Shown here: positions 32,754 to 40,728 of the stretch, one piece after another
Layout: each line of letters opens with the position of its first letter
Numbering within the stretch: position 1 is the stretch's first letter
Assembly: GCF_014779655.1 (NCBI RefSeq)
Contig: NZ_JACXYX010000016.1
Coordinates: 1 to 64,000, forward strand
Length of the DNA stretch: 64,000 bases
Direction of reading: 5' to 3'
Source of the DNA: Nocardioides ganghwensis
GTDB lineage: Bacteria > Actinomycetota > Actinomycetes > Propionibacteriales > Nocardioidaceae
Notes under the pieces: generated by a model
Database searches by the model: none
What the model saw: the letters and a program-made list of their open reading frames with translations, nothing else
What the model was told of the DNA's origin: nothing
Program-made: the position numbers and the translations under genes

Positions 32754-33067
32754 CGGATCCTCCTGCCGATCTCGTCGAAGTGCTGGCCGACCGTGTTGTC
32801 GATGAAGGTGAAGGTGTCGGCGAGGGCAGTCACGCTCTCGGCGCAGTCGGCGAGGGCGCCCTCCATGGCGGAGGCGGCGACCTGCCCGGCGCCCTGCAGC
32901 GGCAGCATGACCGGTCCCACCAGGATCGAGCCGATGCTGCCGAACATGCCGGAGGTGAAGCTGACCTGGTTGGCCGCGGCGGTGGCCTTGCCGGCCTCGC
33001 CCGACAGGCTGTGGACGCGGCCGGCGTGGGCCCGCATCTCACCCGGGTCGACGAAGAGCTCGCTCAT
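32750..33067 (-). CDS. EspC-like / WXG100-related type VII secretion target
   Basis: A 105-residue helical protein, M-S-E-L-F-V-D-P-G-E-M-R-A-H-A-G-R-V at the N-terminus, matching the ESX-1 secretion-associated EspC-type family. There is no canonical W-x-G; the turn between helices is an S-F-T-S-G-M-F-G-S-I-G segment. Such proteins are usually secreted as partners with a second helical protein, here probably the 284-residue neighbour whose start overlaps this stop. No EccC ATPase or other secretion machinery is in the window. Confidence 0.7.
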   Translation of the reverse strand: MSELFVDPGEMRAHAGRVHSLSGEAGKATAAANQVSFTSGMFGSIGSILVGPVMLPLQGAGQVAASAMEGALADCAESVTALADTFTFIDNTVGQHFDEIGRRIR

Positions 33068-33141
33068 GTCGGGGTCCCTCCGGCGTTGTCGGACGGGGGA
33101 GCGAAGCGGAGGAGGCTGAGAACGTCGTGGGGTGACTTCAT
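33064..33141 (-). CDS. 25-aa coupling ORF between YbaB and EspC genes
   Basis: ATG 33141 to TGA 33064 encodes 25 residues (MKSPHDVLSLL ... GGTPT). It overlaps the YbaB stop by four bases (ATGA) and overlaps the next ATG by four bases (ATGA), so it bridges two real genes without a gap. It may be a true small protein or just a translational relay; there is no homology evidence. Confidence 0.35.
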   Translation of the reverse strand: MKSPHDVLSLLRFAPPSDNAGGTPT

Positions 33142-33524
33142 CGGTCCTCGTCCTCCTCGTAGCCGTAGCGGTCGCGGTAGGCGCGGGTGAACTCCTGCAC
33201 CGACGGGGAGCCCGCACCGTAGATCTCGGTGCCGAGCTGCTCGACGTGATAGCTCAGCCGCCGCTGGGCCTGGCGCAGCGCCTCCAGCACGTCGGCGGCG
33301 ACCTGGGCGCCGGTGAGGTGGCGGACGTCGTCCTCGATGACGATCGCCTGGACCTGACCGGTGCCGTCGACGGTGACCGTGGCGATCTCGTCGGCGGAGG
33401 TGCCCTCGACGGCCAGGTGCTCGCTGCGGGTGGCGAACTGCTGGGCCTGGTCGAGCTTGGTGAGTGCGGAATCGGCCTGCGCGTCGATCGTGGCCAGCAC
33501 GGCCTCGAGTCGCGACATGGACAT
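33138..33524 (-). CDS. YbaB/EbfC family protein, type VII secretion-associated
   Basis: A 128-residue protein of the YbaB/EbfC fold: an N-terminal helix (L-E-A-V-L-A-T-I-D-A-Q-A-D), a strand V-T-V-D-G-T-G-Q-V-Q-A-I-V-I and a C-terminal helix (V-L-E-A-L-R-Q-A-Q-R-R-L). Housekeeping YbaB binds DNA beside recR/dnaX; this copy instead heads an EspC-type cassette, as seen for EspL-like proteins in ESX loci, where it may act as a chaperone. ATG 33524 is supported by GGAG six bases upstream; ATG 33518 is an alternative. Confidence 0.7.
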   Translation of the reverse strand: MSMSRLEAVLATIDAQADSALTKLDQAQQFATRSEHLAVEGTSADEIATVTVDGTGQVQAIVIEDDVRHLTGAQVAADVLEALRQAQRRLSYHVEQLGTEIYGAGSPSVQEFTRAYRDRYGYEEDEDR

Positions 33525-33591
33525 GGGTGTCTCCTCGGATCGTGGAGGCGGGTTCGGTGTGGCCCGCCAGCACCGGACATCTTCCCCTCCC

Positions 33592-33597
33592 TATGCT
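33592..33597 (+). promoter_or_regulatory. -10 element of PH-like membrane protein gene
   Basis: TATGCT, eight bases, then ATG 33606. Confidence 0.45.
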
Positions 33598-33605
33598 TGC
33601 GAAAC

Positions 33606-34136
33606 ATGGACGGACTCGGGACCGAACTGCCCCAGCGCACCACGATCATGTGGATCCTGCTCGCCGCCGCCGTGGTCTTCCTCGTCCCCACCGCGCGCAC
33701 CGCTCGGCGCGCGCTGGGCGAGTCGGGCGGCACGGCGGCCGGGCTGTGGGCGATGAGCGCGGTGATGGTGGTCCTGCTCGTGGTGGTCCCCCTGCGCGTC
33801 GCCCGCTCGATCCAGCAGCGCCACACCTACCTGTCCGACGACGCCGTCACCGTGGTCTCCGGTGACGACCGGCGCACGCTCGCCTTCGCGGACCTCGAGG
33901 AGGTGAAGGTCCGCTACTCCACGCGCGGCGGGTCGGTCTTCAGGAACGAGAAGGTCTTCCTGGTGGGGCGCTCGGACCGCGGTGAGCGCACGGTCATCAC
34001 GGTCTCGCGCTACTACGTGGAGACGATGCAGCCCCTCCTCCGTCGACTCGCGGTCGAGGTGGACCAGCGCCCCGGGCTCCTCGACGGCGACCTCGAGCGC
34101 GACTACTTCGACCACGCCCTCCGCAGCGCTCCCTGA
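33606..34136 (+). CDS. Membrane protein with PH-like domain, hypothetical
   Basis: A 176-residue protein with two membrane helices (residues 14-32 and 48-66) followed by a soluble domain rich in beta strands: L-S-D-D-A-V-T-V-V-S-G-D-D-R-R-T-L-A-F-A-D-L-E-E-V-K-V-R-Y. This pattern (strand, hairpin, I/L-x-F-x-D-L-E-x-V) fits the bacterial PH (bPH2/DUF304-like) fold. It is divergently placed from the YbaB cassette and converges with recQ across a hairpin. Function unknown. Confidence 0.6.
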   Translation: MDGLGTELPQRTTIMWILLAAAVVFLVPTARTARRALGESGGTAAGLWAMSAVMVVLLVVVPLRVARSIQQRHTYLSDDAVTVVSGDDRRTLAFADLEEVKVRYSTRGGSVFRNEKVFLVGRSDRGERTVITVSRYYVETMQPLLRRLAVEVDQRPGLLDGDLERDYFDHALRSAP

Positions 34137-34144
34137 CCGGAGCC

Positions 34145-34162
34145 AGCAGGCACGGGCCTGCT
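34145..34162. terminator. Bidirectional terminator hairpin
   Basis: AGCAGGC and GCCTGCT form a perfect 7-bp stem with an ACGG loop, between the convergent PH-like gene and recQ stop codons. No T tract. Confidence 0.6.
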
Positions 34163-34163
34163 C

Positions 34164-36323
34164 TCAGCCCTGGGCCGCCAGCGCCAGCGGGAGGACGGCG
34201 TCGGCACCCGCGGCACGGATCGCCGTGGCGGCGACCGTCAACGTCCAGCCGCTCGCCACCTGGTCGTCGACGAGCAGGACCGTCGAGCCTGGCGGGACCT
34301 CGGCGTCGAGCCCGCCCCGGCGGCGTACGGCGGCGACGCGCTGCGCGGAGTTGGACTGCCCCGCCCGGGGGGGCACCGAGGGGTCGCGGATCGCCCAGGT
34401 GCCGACGACGGGGACCTGCATCACGCGCGACAGGCCGTCGGCGAGGTCCCCCACCAGGGTCGGCCTCGTGGCCGACTCGACGACGACGATCGCGTCGGGT
34501 CGCGACGTCCACTCCGACGACCAGTCCTTCATCACGTCCATCACCGCCTGCGCGAGCCCGGGCGGGACGGGTCCGTCCGGGGTGTCCTCGCGGAAGAGCG
34601 CGCGCAGGGCCTGACCGTGGCCGAGGTCGGTGAGCCGGGCGACCGTACGGCCCGGCTCGGCGCCGGCCGCGATCTTGCCCTTGAGGTCGAGGCCGACGTT
34701 GGCCAGGGCGGTCGGCCACATCCGGCGCGGCTCGAGGACCACACCGGGTCGCGACAGGCGCTGGCCGGCCTCGGCGACCGCCGCCTCGCTCACCGAGGAC
34801 GACAGCGTCACGCCGCCGCAGTTGTCGCAGCGTCCGCAGTCGGCAGCCTCGGGATCGTCGAGCTGCTCGCGGAGGTAGCGCATCCGGCACTCGGTCGTGC
34901 GCAGGTAGCCCAGCATCGCCTCCTGCTCGCGCTCGCGGGCCTCGGCGACGCGTGCGTAGCGCTCGGCGTCGTAGGTCCACGGCTGACCCGTGGCCACCCA
35001 GCCGCCCTGCACCCGCTGGACCGCGCCGTCGACGTCGAGCACCTTGAGCATCGACTCGAGCCGGTTGCGACCGAGCTCGACGCGGGTCTCCAGGGTCGCG
35101 GTCGACATCGGGCGCTCGGACCCGGCGAGGGCGGCGAGCGTCTCGCGCACCTGCTCCTCGCGCGGAAAGCCGAGGGAGGCGAAGTAGGCCCAGATGTCGC
35201 GGTCCTCGACCTGCGGTAGCAGCACGACCGTGGCGTCGTCGGTGCCGCGTCCGGCGCGGCCGACCTGCTGGTAGTAGGCGACGGGCGACTGCGGTGCCCC
35301 GAGGTTGATCACGAAGCCGAGGCTGGCGTCGAAGCCCATGCCGAGCGCGCTCGTGGCGATCAGGGCCTTGACCCGGCCGTCGACGAGGGCCTGCTCGAGG
35401 GCGTGCCGTTCGTCGGGCTCGGTCTGCCCGGAGTAGGCCGCGACCTCCAGCCCCCGGTCGCGGAGGTAGCCCGCGACCTCCTGGGTCGCGGCGACGGTGA
35501 GGCAGTAGACGATGCCCGAGCCCGGCTGCTCGGCGAGGTGGTCGGCCAGCCACGCGAGACGCTGCTCGGGCGTCTTGAGCTGGACGACACCGAGGCGCAG
35601 GGACTCGCGGTCGAGGGTGCCGCGCTGCACGAGGACCTGCGTGTCGGCGGCGCTGTCCGCGTGGACACCGAGCTGCTCGGCGACGTCGTCGGTGACCCGC
35701 TGGTTGGCGGTCGCCGTCGTGGCGAGCACGGGGATGCCGGACGGGAGCTCGGCGAGGAGCGTACGGAGCCGGCGGTAGTCGGGTCGGAAGTCGTGGCCCC
35801 AGTCGGAGATGCAGTGGGCCTCGTCGACGACGAGCAGGCCGCAGGTCGCTGCGAGCCGCGGCAGCACCTCGTCGCGGAAGCCGGGGTTGTTGAGCCGCTC
35901 GGGGCTCACGAGCAGCACGTCGACCTCGCCGGCGTGGATCTGGTCGTGGATGGGCTGCCACTGGTCGATGTTGGTGGAGTTGATCGTGACCGCCCGGATG
36001 CCGGCGCGCTCGGCGGCGGCGATCTGGTTGCGCATGAGCGCGAGCAGCGGGCTGACGATCACGGTGGGCCCGGCCCCGGCCTCGCGCAGGAGCTTGGTCG
36101 CGACGAAGTAGACCGCCGACTTGCCCCAGCCGGTGCGCTGGACGACGAGCGCCCGCCGCCGGTCGACCGCGAGGGCCTCGATGGCGGCCCACTGGTCCTC
36201 CCGCAGGACGGCCTCGTCCTGCCCCTGCCGCGGCCCGACCAGCGCGCGCAGGTGTCGCTCGGCCGCCTCGCGTGCGGAGAGGCGTACGTCGTCGGTGGCG
36301 GTGGCCGTGGCCGGGGTGCTCAT
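34164..36323 (-). CDS. recQ: RecQ-family DNA helicase with C-terminal PRTase-like domain
   Basis: A 719-residue superfamily 2 helicase. Motif I is R-T-G-W-G-K-S, motif II V-V-D-E-A-H-C-I-S-D-W-G-H-D-F-R (DEAH with the RecQ aromatic-rich loop), motif III A-T-T-A-T-A, motif VI Q-Q-V-G-R-A-G-R. The RecQ zinc-binding segment C-R-M-R-Y-L-R ... C-G-R-C-D-N-C-G-G follows near residue 500. The last 200 residues replace the HRDC domain: V-L-L-V-D-D-Q-V-A-S-G-W-T at about 682-694 is a PRPP-binding loop of type I phosphoribosyltransferases. ATG 36323 gives an intact start. A G-rich tract and a large inverted repeat lie upstream. Confidence 0.9.
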   Translation of the reverse strand: MSTPATATATDDVRLSAREAAERHLRALVGPRQGQDEAVLREDQWAAIEALAVDRRRALVVQRTGWGKSAVYFVATKLLREAGAGPTVIVSPLLALMRNQIAAAERAGIRAVTINSTNIDQWQPIHDQIHAGEVDVLLVSPERLNNPGFRDEVLPRLAATCGLLVVDEAHCISDWGHDFRPDYRRLRTLLAELPSGIPVLATTATANQRVTDDVAEQLGVHADSAADTQVLVQRGTLDRESLRLGVVQLKTPEQRLAWLADHLAEQPGSGIVYCLTVAATQEVAGYLRDRGLEVAAYSGQTEPDERHALEQALVDGRVKALIATSALGMGFDASLGFVINLGAPQSPVAYYQQVGRAGRGTDDATVVLLPQVEDRDIWAYFASLGFPREEQVRETLAALAGSERPMSTATLETRVELGRNRLESMLKVLDVDGAVQRVQGGWVATGQPWTYDAERYARVAEAREREQEAMLGYLRTTECRMRYLREQLDDPEAADCGRCDNCGGVTLSSSVSEAAVAEAGQRLSRPGVVLEPRRMWPTALANVGLDLKGKIAAGAEPGRTVARLTDLGHGQALRALFREDTPDGPVPPGLAQAVMDVMKDWSSEWTSRPDAIVVVESATRPTLVGDLADGLSRVMQVPVVGTWAIRDPSVPPRAGQSNSAQRVAAVRRRGGLDAEVPPGSTVLLVDDQVASGWTLTVAATAIRAAGADAVLPLALAAQG

Positions 36324-36423
36324 GCGACCTGTCTACCAACCGCGACCGACGACCGCACCGGCGCATCCACAGGCGACCGCGCGGTTTCGGGCGTCGGCCG
36401 CGGGGCAGGGCAGCAGGGCGAGC

Positions 36424-36471
36424 GGGCGGGGCGGGGCGGGGGGCGGCGGGGCGGGGCGGGGCGGGGCGGGG
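36424..36471 (+). repeat. G-quadruplex-type GGGGC tract upstream of recQ
   Basis: A 48-base run contains at least seven blocks of three or more G separated by single C or GC, mostly as GGGGC repeats. It could form a G-quadruplex on the + strand. It begins about 100 bases upstream of the recQ start codon, with the C-rich strand being the recQ sense strand. Confidence 0.8.
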
Positions 36472-36534
36472 TAGTCCAGTGGAAAGCGGCCGACAATCCG
36501 GCCGGGGGTCAGCCACTGCCCACTGGACTACCCC
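36468..36534. repeat. Large inverted repeat, 15-bp perfect arms
   Basis: GGGGTAGTCCAGTGG (36468-36482) and CCACTGGACTACCCC (36520-36534) are perfect complements around a 37-base loop that holds a second small stem (CGGCCG/CGGCCG around ACAATC). It lies 26 bases beyond the stop of the GDSL hydrolase gene and could end its transcript, but there is no T tract. The element may instead be a dispersed palindromic repeat. Confidence 0.85.
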
Positions 36535-36560
36535 AGCGATCCGGCGGGTCCCGCCCAGGG

Positions 36561-37568
36561 TCAGCGGCGGCTGCGGGCGAGGAACCTGTCGATGTCGACC
36601 CCCGCCCTGCGGGCGGCCCGGCGCGCCTCGGGCGTGGTGAGGTCGGGCGCGACGAAGGACTCCTGCTCGATGCTGCGGTCCGCGTCGGCGTACTGGCGCT
36701 GGAGCGCGGCCTGCTCCTCACCGCTCGCGGACGACTCGGCGACGACGGCGGCGGTCACGGCGACCGTGGCGCCGGTGAGCAGCGGGCTCACGGTCGGGGT
36801 GTAGCCACCGGAGTGGCCCGTGGCCTTGGGGTGGTAGCTCTCGCTGATCGGGCTGGACAGGCCGTTGATCCACTCGTCGGCGTCGCACACCGCGTGGCCG
36901 ATGAAGCGGCTGGTCGGGTTGCCGAAGGAGAAGCCGGCCGCGGACGCCGCCGTCGACAGTCGCGAGTTGAGCAGGTCGGCCGTCTGGTTGAGGCGGGTCT
37001 GCTCGGCCGGGGAGAACCAGGTGAAGGCGTTGCAGTCCTCGCCCATGAAGATGCGCGGGTAGCCGACCACGACCACCCGGGCGTACGGCGCGCGGCTGCG
37101 GATCGCGGCGTAGAGCGTGCTCAGGCGGGAGGGCAGCGTGTTGGTGATGTAGGCCTGGGCGGTGTTGATCGCGCCGTCGCAGTTGCTCGACCACCAGGGC
37201 TGGGCGCACTCGGTCAGCACGTCGGCGAAGCCCGCGTCGTTGCCGCCGACGGAGATCGAGACATAGCTGGTGGACGCCGTCAGCGCCGACAGCTGCGTGT
37301 TGGTCACGTCGGTGACGGTCGCCCCCGAGCACGCGCGGAAGTTGAGGGCGTAGCCGCGAGCGGCGGCGATGAGGCTCGGGTAGGCCGACGTCGAGCGCTG
37401 GCAGCCGGTGCCGTCGGCGATGTAGGAGCGGGTGCCGGTGCCCGAGGCGTAGGAGTCGCCGAGGGCGACGTACGACGGGGCGGCGGCCTGGGCGGGCTGG
37501 AGCAGGAGCGGCGTGAGCAGGCCGACGAGGGCGGTGCCGAGCACGGCGAGACGGGACGTGCGATTCAT
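36561..37568 (-). CDS. Secreted SGNH/GDSL hydrolase
   Basis: A 335-residue exported esterase/lipase-like enzyme. A signal peptide (M-N-R-T-S-R, hydrophobic core, A-Q-A-A cleavage near 29) precedes block I G-D-S-Y-A-S-G with the nucleophile Ser, G-N-D block III (V-G-G-N-D-A-G-F) and the C-terminal S-Y-H-P-K-A-T-G with the catalytic His (block V). Six cysteines probably form three disulfides, as in the Streptomyces SGNH lipase/phospholipase structure type. A C-terminal extension of about 60 residues is charged and may bind the wall. It is transcribed separately from the secreted beta-sandwich genes by a strong terminator. Confidence 0.9.
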   Translation of the reverse strand: MNRTSRLAVLGTALVGLLTPLLLQPAQAAAPSYVALGDSYASGTGTRSYIADGTGCQRSTSAYPSLIAAARGYALNFRACSGATVTDVTNTQLSALTASTSYVSISVGGNDAGFADVLTECAQPWWSSNCDGAINTAQAYITNTLPSRLSTLYAAIRSRAPYARVVVVGYPRIFMGEDCNAFTWFSPAEQTRLNQTADLLNSRLSTAASAAGFSFGNPTSRFIGHAVCDADEWINGLSSPISESYHPKATGHSGGYTPTVSPLLTGATVAVTAAVVAESSASGEEQAALQRQYADADRSIEQESFVAPDLTTPEARRAARRAGVDIDRFLARSRR

Positions 37569-37670
37569 CTGTGGTCCTCCGAGAAAGGGGCCACCCGAGT
37601 GTGGCCCCGATCACAGTAGGGACACCCGCGCGTCCCGCACCAGACCGAACGGTCGGTTTTTCGTGCGGAG

Positions 37671-37704
37671 CGCCCTCGTCCGGGTGGGAACCCGGACGAG
37701 GGCG
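37671..37704 (-). terminator. Strong terminator hairpin after secreted Ig-like gene
   Basis: CGCCCTCGTCCGGGT (37671-37685) pairs perfectly with ACCCGGACGAGGGCG (37690-37704) over a GGGA loop, 12 bases beyond the stop codon at 37716. A 15-bp stem without a T tract is typical of high-GC actinobacterial terminators. Confidence 0.85.
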
Positions 37705-37715
37705 TCCTTGGGGGG

Positions 37716-38759
37716 TCAGCGCAACCGGAGGGTGCGCTTCGCGGACGACGACGCCGAGACCGTCGTCGATCCGCGGTAGGAGGCGACGAGGGTGTGGGTT
37801 CCCTTGCGCATCCGCGGGAGGGTGAGCGTGATCCGGCCCCGCTGGGAGGGCTTGAGGACGGCCTTGGCGATCGCCTTGCCCTTGTCCTTGATCACGACCG
37901 CACCGGTCGGGGTGGCGGTCGAGGACACCACGACGGTGACCTTGCCCTTGCGGGACGTCGACGGCTTCCACGTGGCCTTCGTGGTCGACGCAGCCCTGGC
38001 GGTGCCGGGGGCCGGGGTCGTCGTGGGCGTGGTGGTGGGCGTGGTGGTCGGCGTGGTGGTCGGCGTCGTCGTCGGGGGCGGCGTCGTGGTGCCGGCGCTG
38101 GCGAAGAGGCCGACGAACGGCGTCACGTACCACTTGTCACCGCCGTGTCCGTTGACGGTGAAGGCGACCTGGAAGTGGTCGCCCGACTGGTTGATCGGGC
38201 ACGGCGCGTCGCCGTCGAGCCGGGACTGGCACATCGGCTGCTGGGTCGCGGGACCCTTCAGCTCACGGGTGGCACGCACCGGGAACTGGAACTCGAGGAC
38301 GTCCCCCCGCTCCAGCTTGAAGGCGGTCTCCGGAGCCGGCCCGATGAGGTAGCCGCCGTTGGCACCGTGGTCGTAGACCAGGGGCGTCTGGCTGAGCTGC
38401 TGCTGCTCGCCCGTGGGGGTCACGTCCCAGCTGACCGGCTCGTCGATGAACTCGACGCCTGCCGGGACCATGATCTCGGGCAGGACGTTCACGCCGGAGC
38501 TGCAGGGCAGGCCGACGAGGCCGATGTAGCCGCGGAGCATGAACCTCTCGCCGACCTTGGGGACCTGTCCGGTCGGGGACGACCACCCCACGTTGGCGTG
38601 CACGCCGGTGGCCGGCTGGCCGGTGTAGCAGTTGATGATCGTGTCCTCGTCGTGGGACCCGTCGTTCCAGGCGGTGGCGGCCGCGCTCGGCGAGAGCGGC
38701 GCGAGGAGCCCGGCGGCGACGGTCGTCATCGCTGTCAGGACCAGGTGGAGCTTCTTCAT
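37716..38759 (-). CDS. Secreted protein with Thr-Pro linker and C-terminal Ig-like domain
   Basis: A 347-residue exported protein. A signal peptide (M-K-K-L-H-L, A-A-A cleavage near 28) leads to an N-terminal beta-rich domain of about 190 residues with four cysteines, then a repeated T-T-T-P linker (five units, encoded by an 18-bp-like GGTGGTCGGCGTGGT tandem at about 38030-38085), and a C-terminal Big_3-type Ig-like domain (K-G-K-V-T-V-V-V ... T-H-T-L-V-A-S-Y-R-G-S). No sortase motif or membrane anchor is seen, so it is released or wall-associated. It is the last gene of the GNAT/beta-sandwich operon under the SARP-box region. Function unknown. Confidence 0.7.
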   Translation of the reverse strand: MKKLHLVLTAMTTVAAGLLAPLSPSAAATAWNDGSHDEDTIINCYTGQPATGVHANVGWSSPTGQVPKVGERFMLRGYIGLVGLPCSSGVNVLPEIMVPAGVEFIDEPVSWDVTPTGEQQQLSQTPLVYDHGANGGYLIGPAPETAFKLERGDVLEFQFPVRATRELKGPATQQPMCQSRLDGDAPCPINQSGDHFQVAFTVNGHGGDKWYVTPFVGLFASAGTTTPPPTTTPTTTPTTTPTTTPTTTPAPGTARAASTTKATWKPSTSRKGKVTVVVSSTATPTGAVVIKDKGKAIAKAVLKPSQRGRITLTLPRMRKGTHTLVASYRGSTTVSASSSAKRTLRLR

Positions 38760-38838
38760 GGTGTGCCTTTCGTGGCTCGGGTGTGGTGCGTGGTGCAGGG
38801 AGTGAAGGAGGTGTGGCTGGGGCCGGGGTCGGCGCGGG

Positions 38839-40728
38839 TCATCCAGTCGCGACCCCCAGCCCCTCGATGCGGACGGGCCGCCCCTCGGTGGCGACGACGA
38901 CGTGGAGACGCCCGGTGTACGGCGTCGCGAAGGACGCGACGGGGACCACCACGCGTGCGGCCGTACGGGGCGCGGCGAGCCGGACGGTCCGCAGCAGCCG
39001 CGAGCCGGCGTACACCTTGACCGTGCCGTGACGCCGGCCCTTGCCGACGACCAGCGCGACACTGCGCGCGTCGTTGACCTTCCGGGTGAGGCGGGCATCG
39101 CGGCGGGTGGACTCCAGGCGGCTCCCGCCGTACGCGGCCGCGGTGCGACGCAGCCTCCACCCGCGGGTGATGGGCAGCTCCCGCGCGGTCCCCGGGACCG
39201 TCCACGTGCGCACCGCCGGGGTGGCGTCCACGTTGCCGGCGGCGTCGACGGCCGCGACCGAGAGCCGGTGGGTGCCGCTGGCCAGGCCGGCGAGGGCCAC
39301 CGAGGACCCGCACGGGACGCTCCTCCCGTCGAGGTCGCACCGGTGGGTCGCGCCCCGCTCGCTGCCGAGACCGAAGGACGCCGACGGCGACAGGACGTAG
39401 CCCGACGGTCCGGAGGTGATGGTGGTCTCCGGCGCGGTGGTGTCACGCGGCACGGGGACCGGGTGGGTCGTCGGGTCGGGCACGGGCGTCGGGTCGGTGC
39501 CCGGGTCCTGCTGTCGCGTGGTGACCGTCCACCGGTGGACGGCAGCGGGTGACTCCACGTTGCCGGCGGCATCGGTGGCGCGCACGGCGAGGGTGTGCTC
39601 CCCGTCGGCGAGCCCGACGTAGGTGAAGGCGGCCGGGCACGGGTCCCAGGTGCCCGGGCGGGAGGGCATGTCGAGCCTGCACGCGAAGCTCACCGCGTCC
39701 GGGGCGACCAGGGTGACCTCGGCCCGGGAGCCGTCCGGTCGGACCGCGATCACGGTCGTCGGGGCGACGGTGTCGGTGGTCCAGCGCCACACGGCCGGCA
39801 CGGGGTCGACCCACTGGAAGTGGCGGGCCTGGACGAGGAGCCGGTGCTCCCCGTCGGCGACGGCCGGCAGGTCGTACGTCGCGTCGGGGCCGGTGCCGCA
39901 GAGGGTCCAGGGGCCGTCGTCCAGCGCGCACCACAGCCCCTCACCGGCCACGGTGTGCAGCCGGAACGACGGCGTCGGGTCGTTGGTCGTCGCAGCGGGG
40001 CCGCTGGAGATGCGCGTGTCGATCGCCTCCACCTCGGCCTCGGCGACGTCGGCGTTGCCCGACGGGTCGGTGGCGCGGACCGCGAAGCGGTGGGCGCCCT
40101 CGGGCACCGTCACCTCGTGCCCGGACGCGCAGGGGAACCACGCCAGCCGGCCCACGATGCTGCACTCGGTCACGCCGTCGGTCGCGCCGAAGGCGAAGCG
40201 GAAGGCGAGGTCCTTGTCGGACACGGGGCTGGCGACGGGGCCCCAGATCTCGGGCCGGACGACGTCGAGGAACCGCGCCACAGGCTGGCGCTCGTCGCTG
40301 CTGAAGGCGCCGGAGTGGACGGCGCACTCGGTGTGGCCGTCACGGTCGCGGGTGCGGTCGCACCCGTTCCAGCCGTCGAAGACCCAGTGACCACGCGGGC
40401 TGCCGGCCGGTGTCGCGCGGAGCCAGACCCAGGCCTCCAGGACCTCGGAGTTGCGGAAGCGCGGGCACCAGACGGTGACCCGGTGGTCCTGGTTGTCGTG
40501 GCGCTGGCAGGTGCCGGTCGCGCCGTCCTCGAGCGAGCCCTCGACGACGGTCACGGCTCCGGCGCCGCGGATGCCGACGGTGACGCCGACCTGACCGGCG
40601 CTCGCCGGCGCGGCGGTCGTGGTGAGGACGCCGGTGGCCACGGCGAGGGTGCCGAGGAGGACGACCAGGGCGCGCAGGGTGCGCACGGGGCGGCCGTGAC
40701 CAGCGGTGGTGGTCTCCGGGTTGCTCAT
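38839..40728 (-). CDS. Secreted multi-domain Ig/FN3-like repeat protein
   Basis: A 629-residue exported protein. The N-terminal signal (R-T-L-R-A-L-V-V-L-L-G, A-S-A-G cleavage near 45) is followed by a cysteine-bearing domain and at least three repeats of a Big-type motif: G-x-H-x-x-x-V-R-A-x-D-x-x-G-N, each followed by a T-x-P-x-x-x-I segment. A proline-rich linker (D-P-T-P-V-P-D-P-T-T-H-P-V) precedes the last Ig-like units. Such repeats occur in cell-surface adhesins. ATG 40728 overlaps the GNAT stop by one base (TGATG). No catalytic motif is visible. Confidence 0.75.
   Translation of the reverse strand: MSNPETTTAGHGRPVRTLRALVVLLGTLAVATGVLTTTAAPASAGQVGVTVGIRGAGAVTVVEGSLEDGATGTCQRHDNQDHRVTVWCPRFRNSEVLEAWVWLRATPAGSPRGHWVFDGWNGCDRTRDRDGHTECAVHSGAFSSDERQPVARFLDVVRPEIWGPVASPVSDKDLAFRFAFGATDGVTECSIVGRLAWFPCASGHEVTVPEGAHRFAVRATDPSGNADVAEAEVEAIDTRISSGPAATTNDPTPSFRLHTVAGEGLWCALDDGPWTLCGTGPDATYDLPAVADGEHRLLVQARHFQWVDPVPAVWRWTTDTVAPTTVIAVRPDGSRAEVTLVAPDAVSFACRLDMPSRPGTWDPCPAAFTYVGLADGEHTLAVRATDAAGNVESPAAVHRWTVTTRQQDPGTDPTPVPDPTTHPVPVPRDTTAPETTITSGPSGYVLSPSASFGLGSERGATHRCDLDGRSVPCGSSVALAGLASGTHRLSVAAVDAAGNVDATPAVRTWTVPGTARELPITRGWRLRRTAAAYGGSRLESTRRDARLTRKVNDARSVALVVGKGRRHGTVKVYAGSRLLRTVRLAAPRTAARVVVPVASFATPYTGRLHVVVATEGRPVRIEGLGVATG

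Noticed and set aside
37644..37661. ACCGAACGGTCGGT followed by TTTT, resembling an intrinsic terminator on the + strand
   Set aside because: No + strand gene ends here. It might be an operator for the GDSL hydrolase gene 76 bp away, but a single imperfect 14-mer is too little to call.
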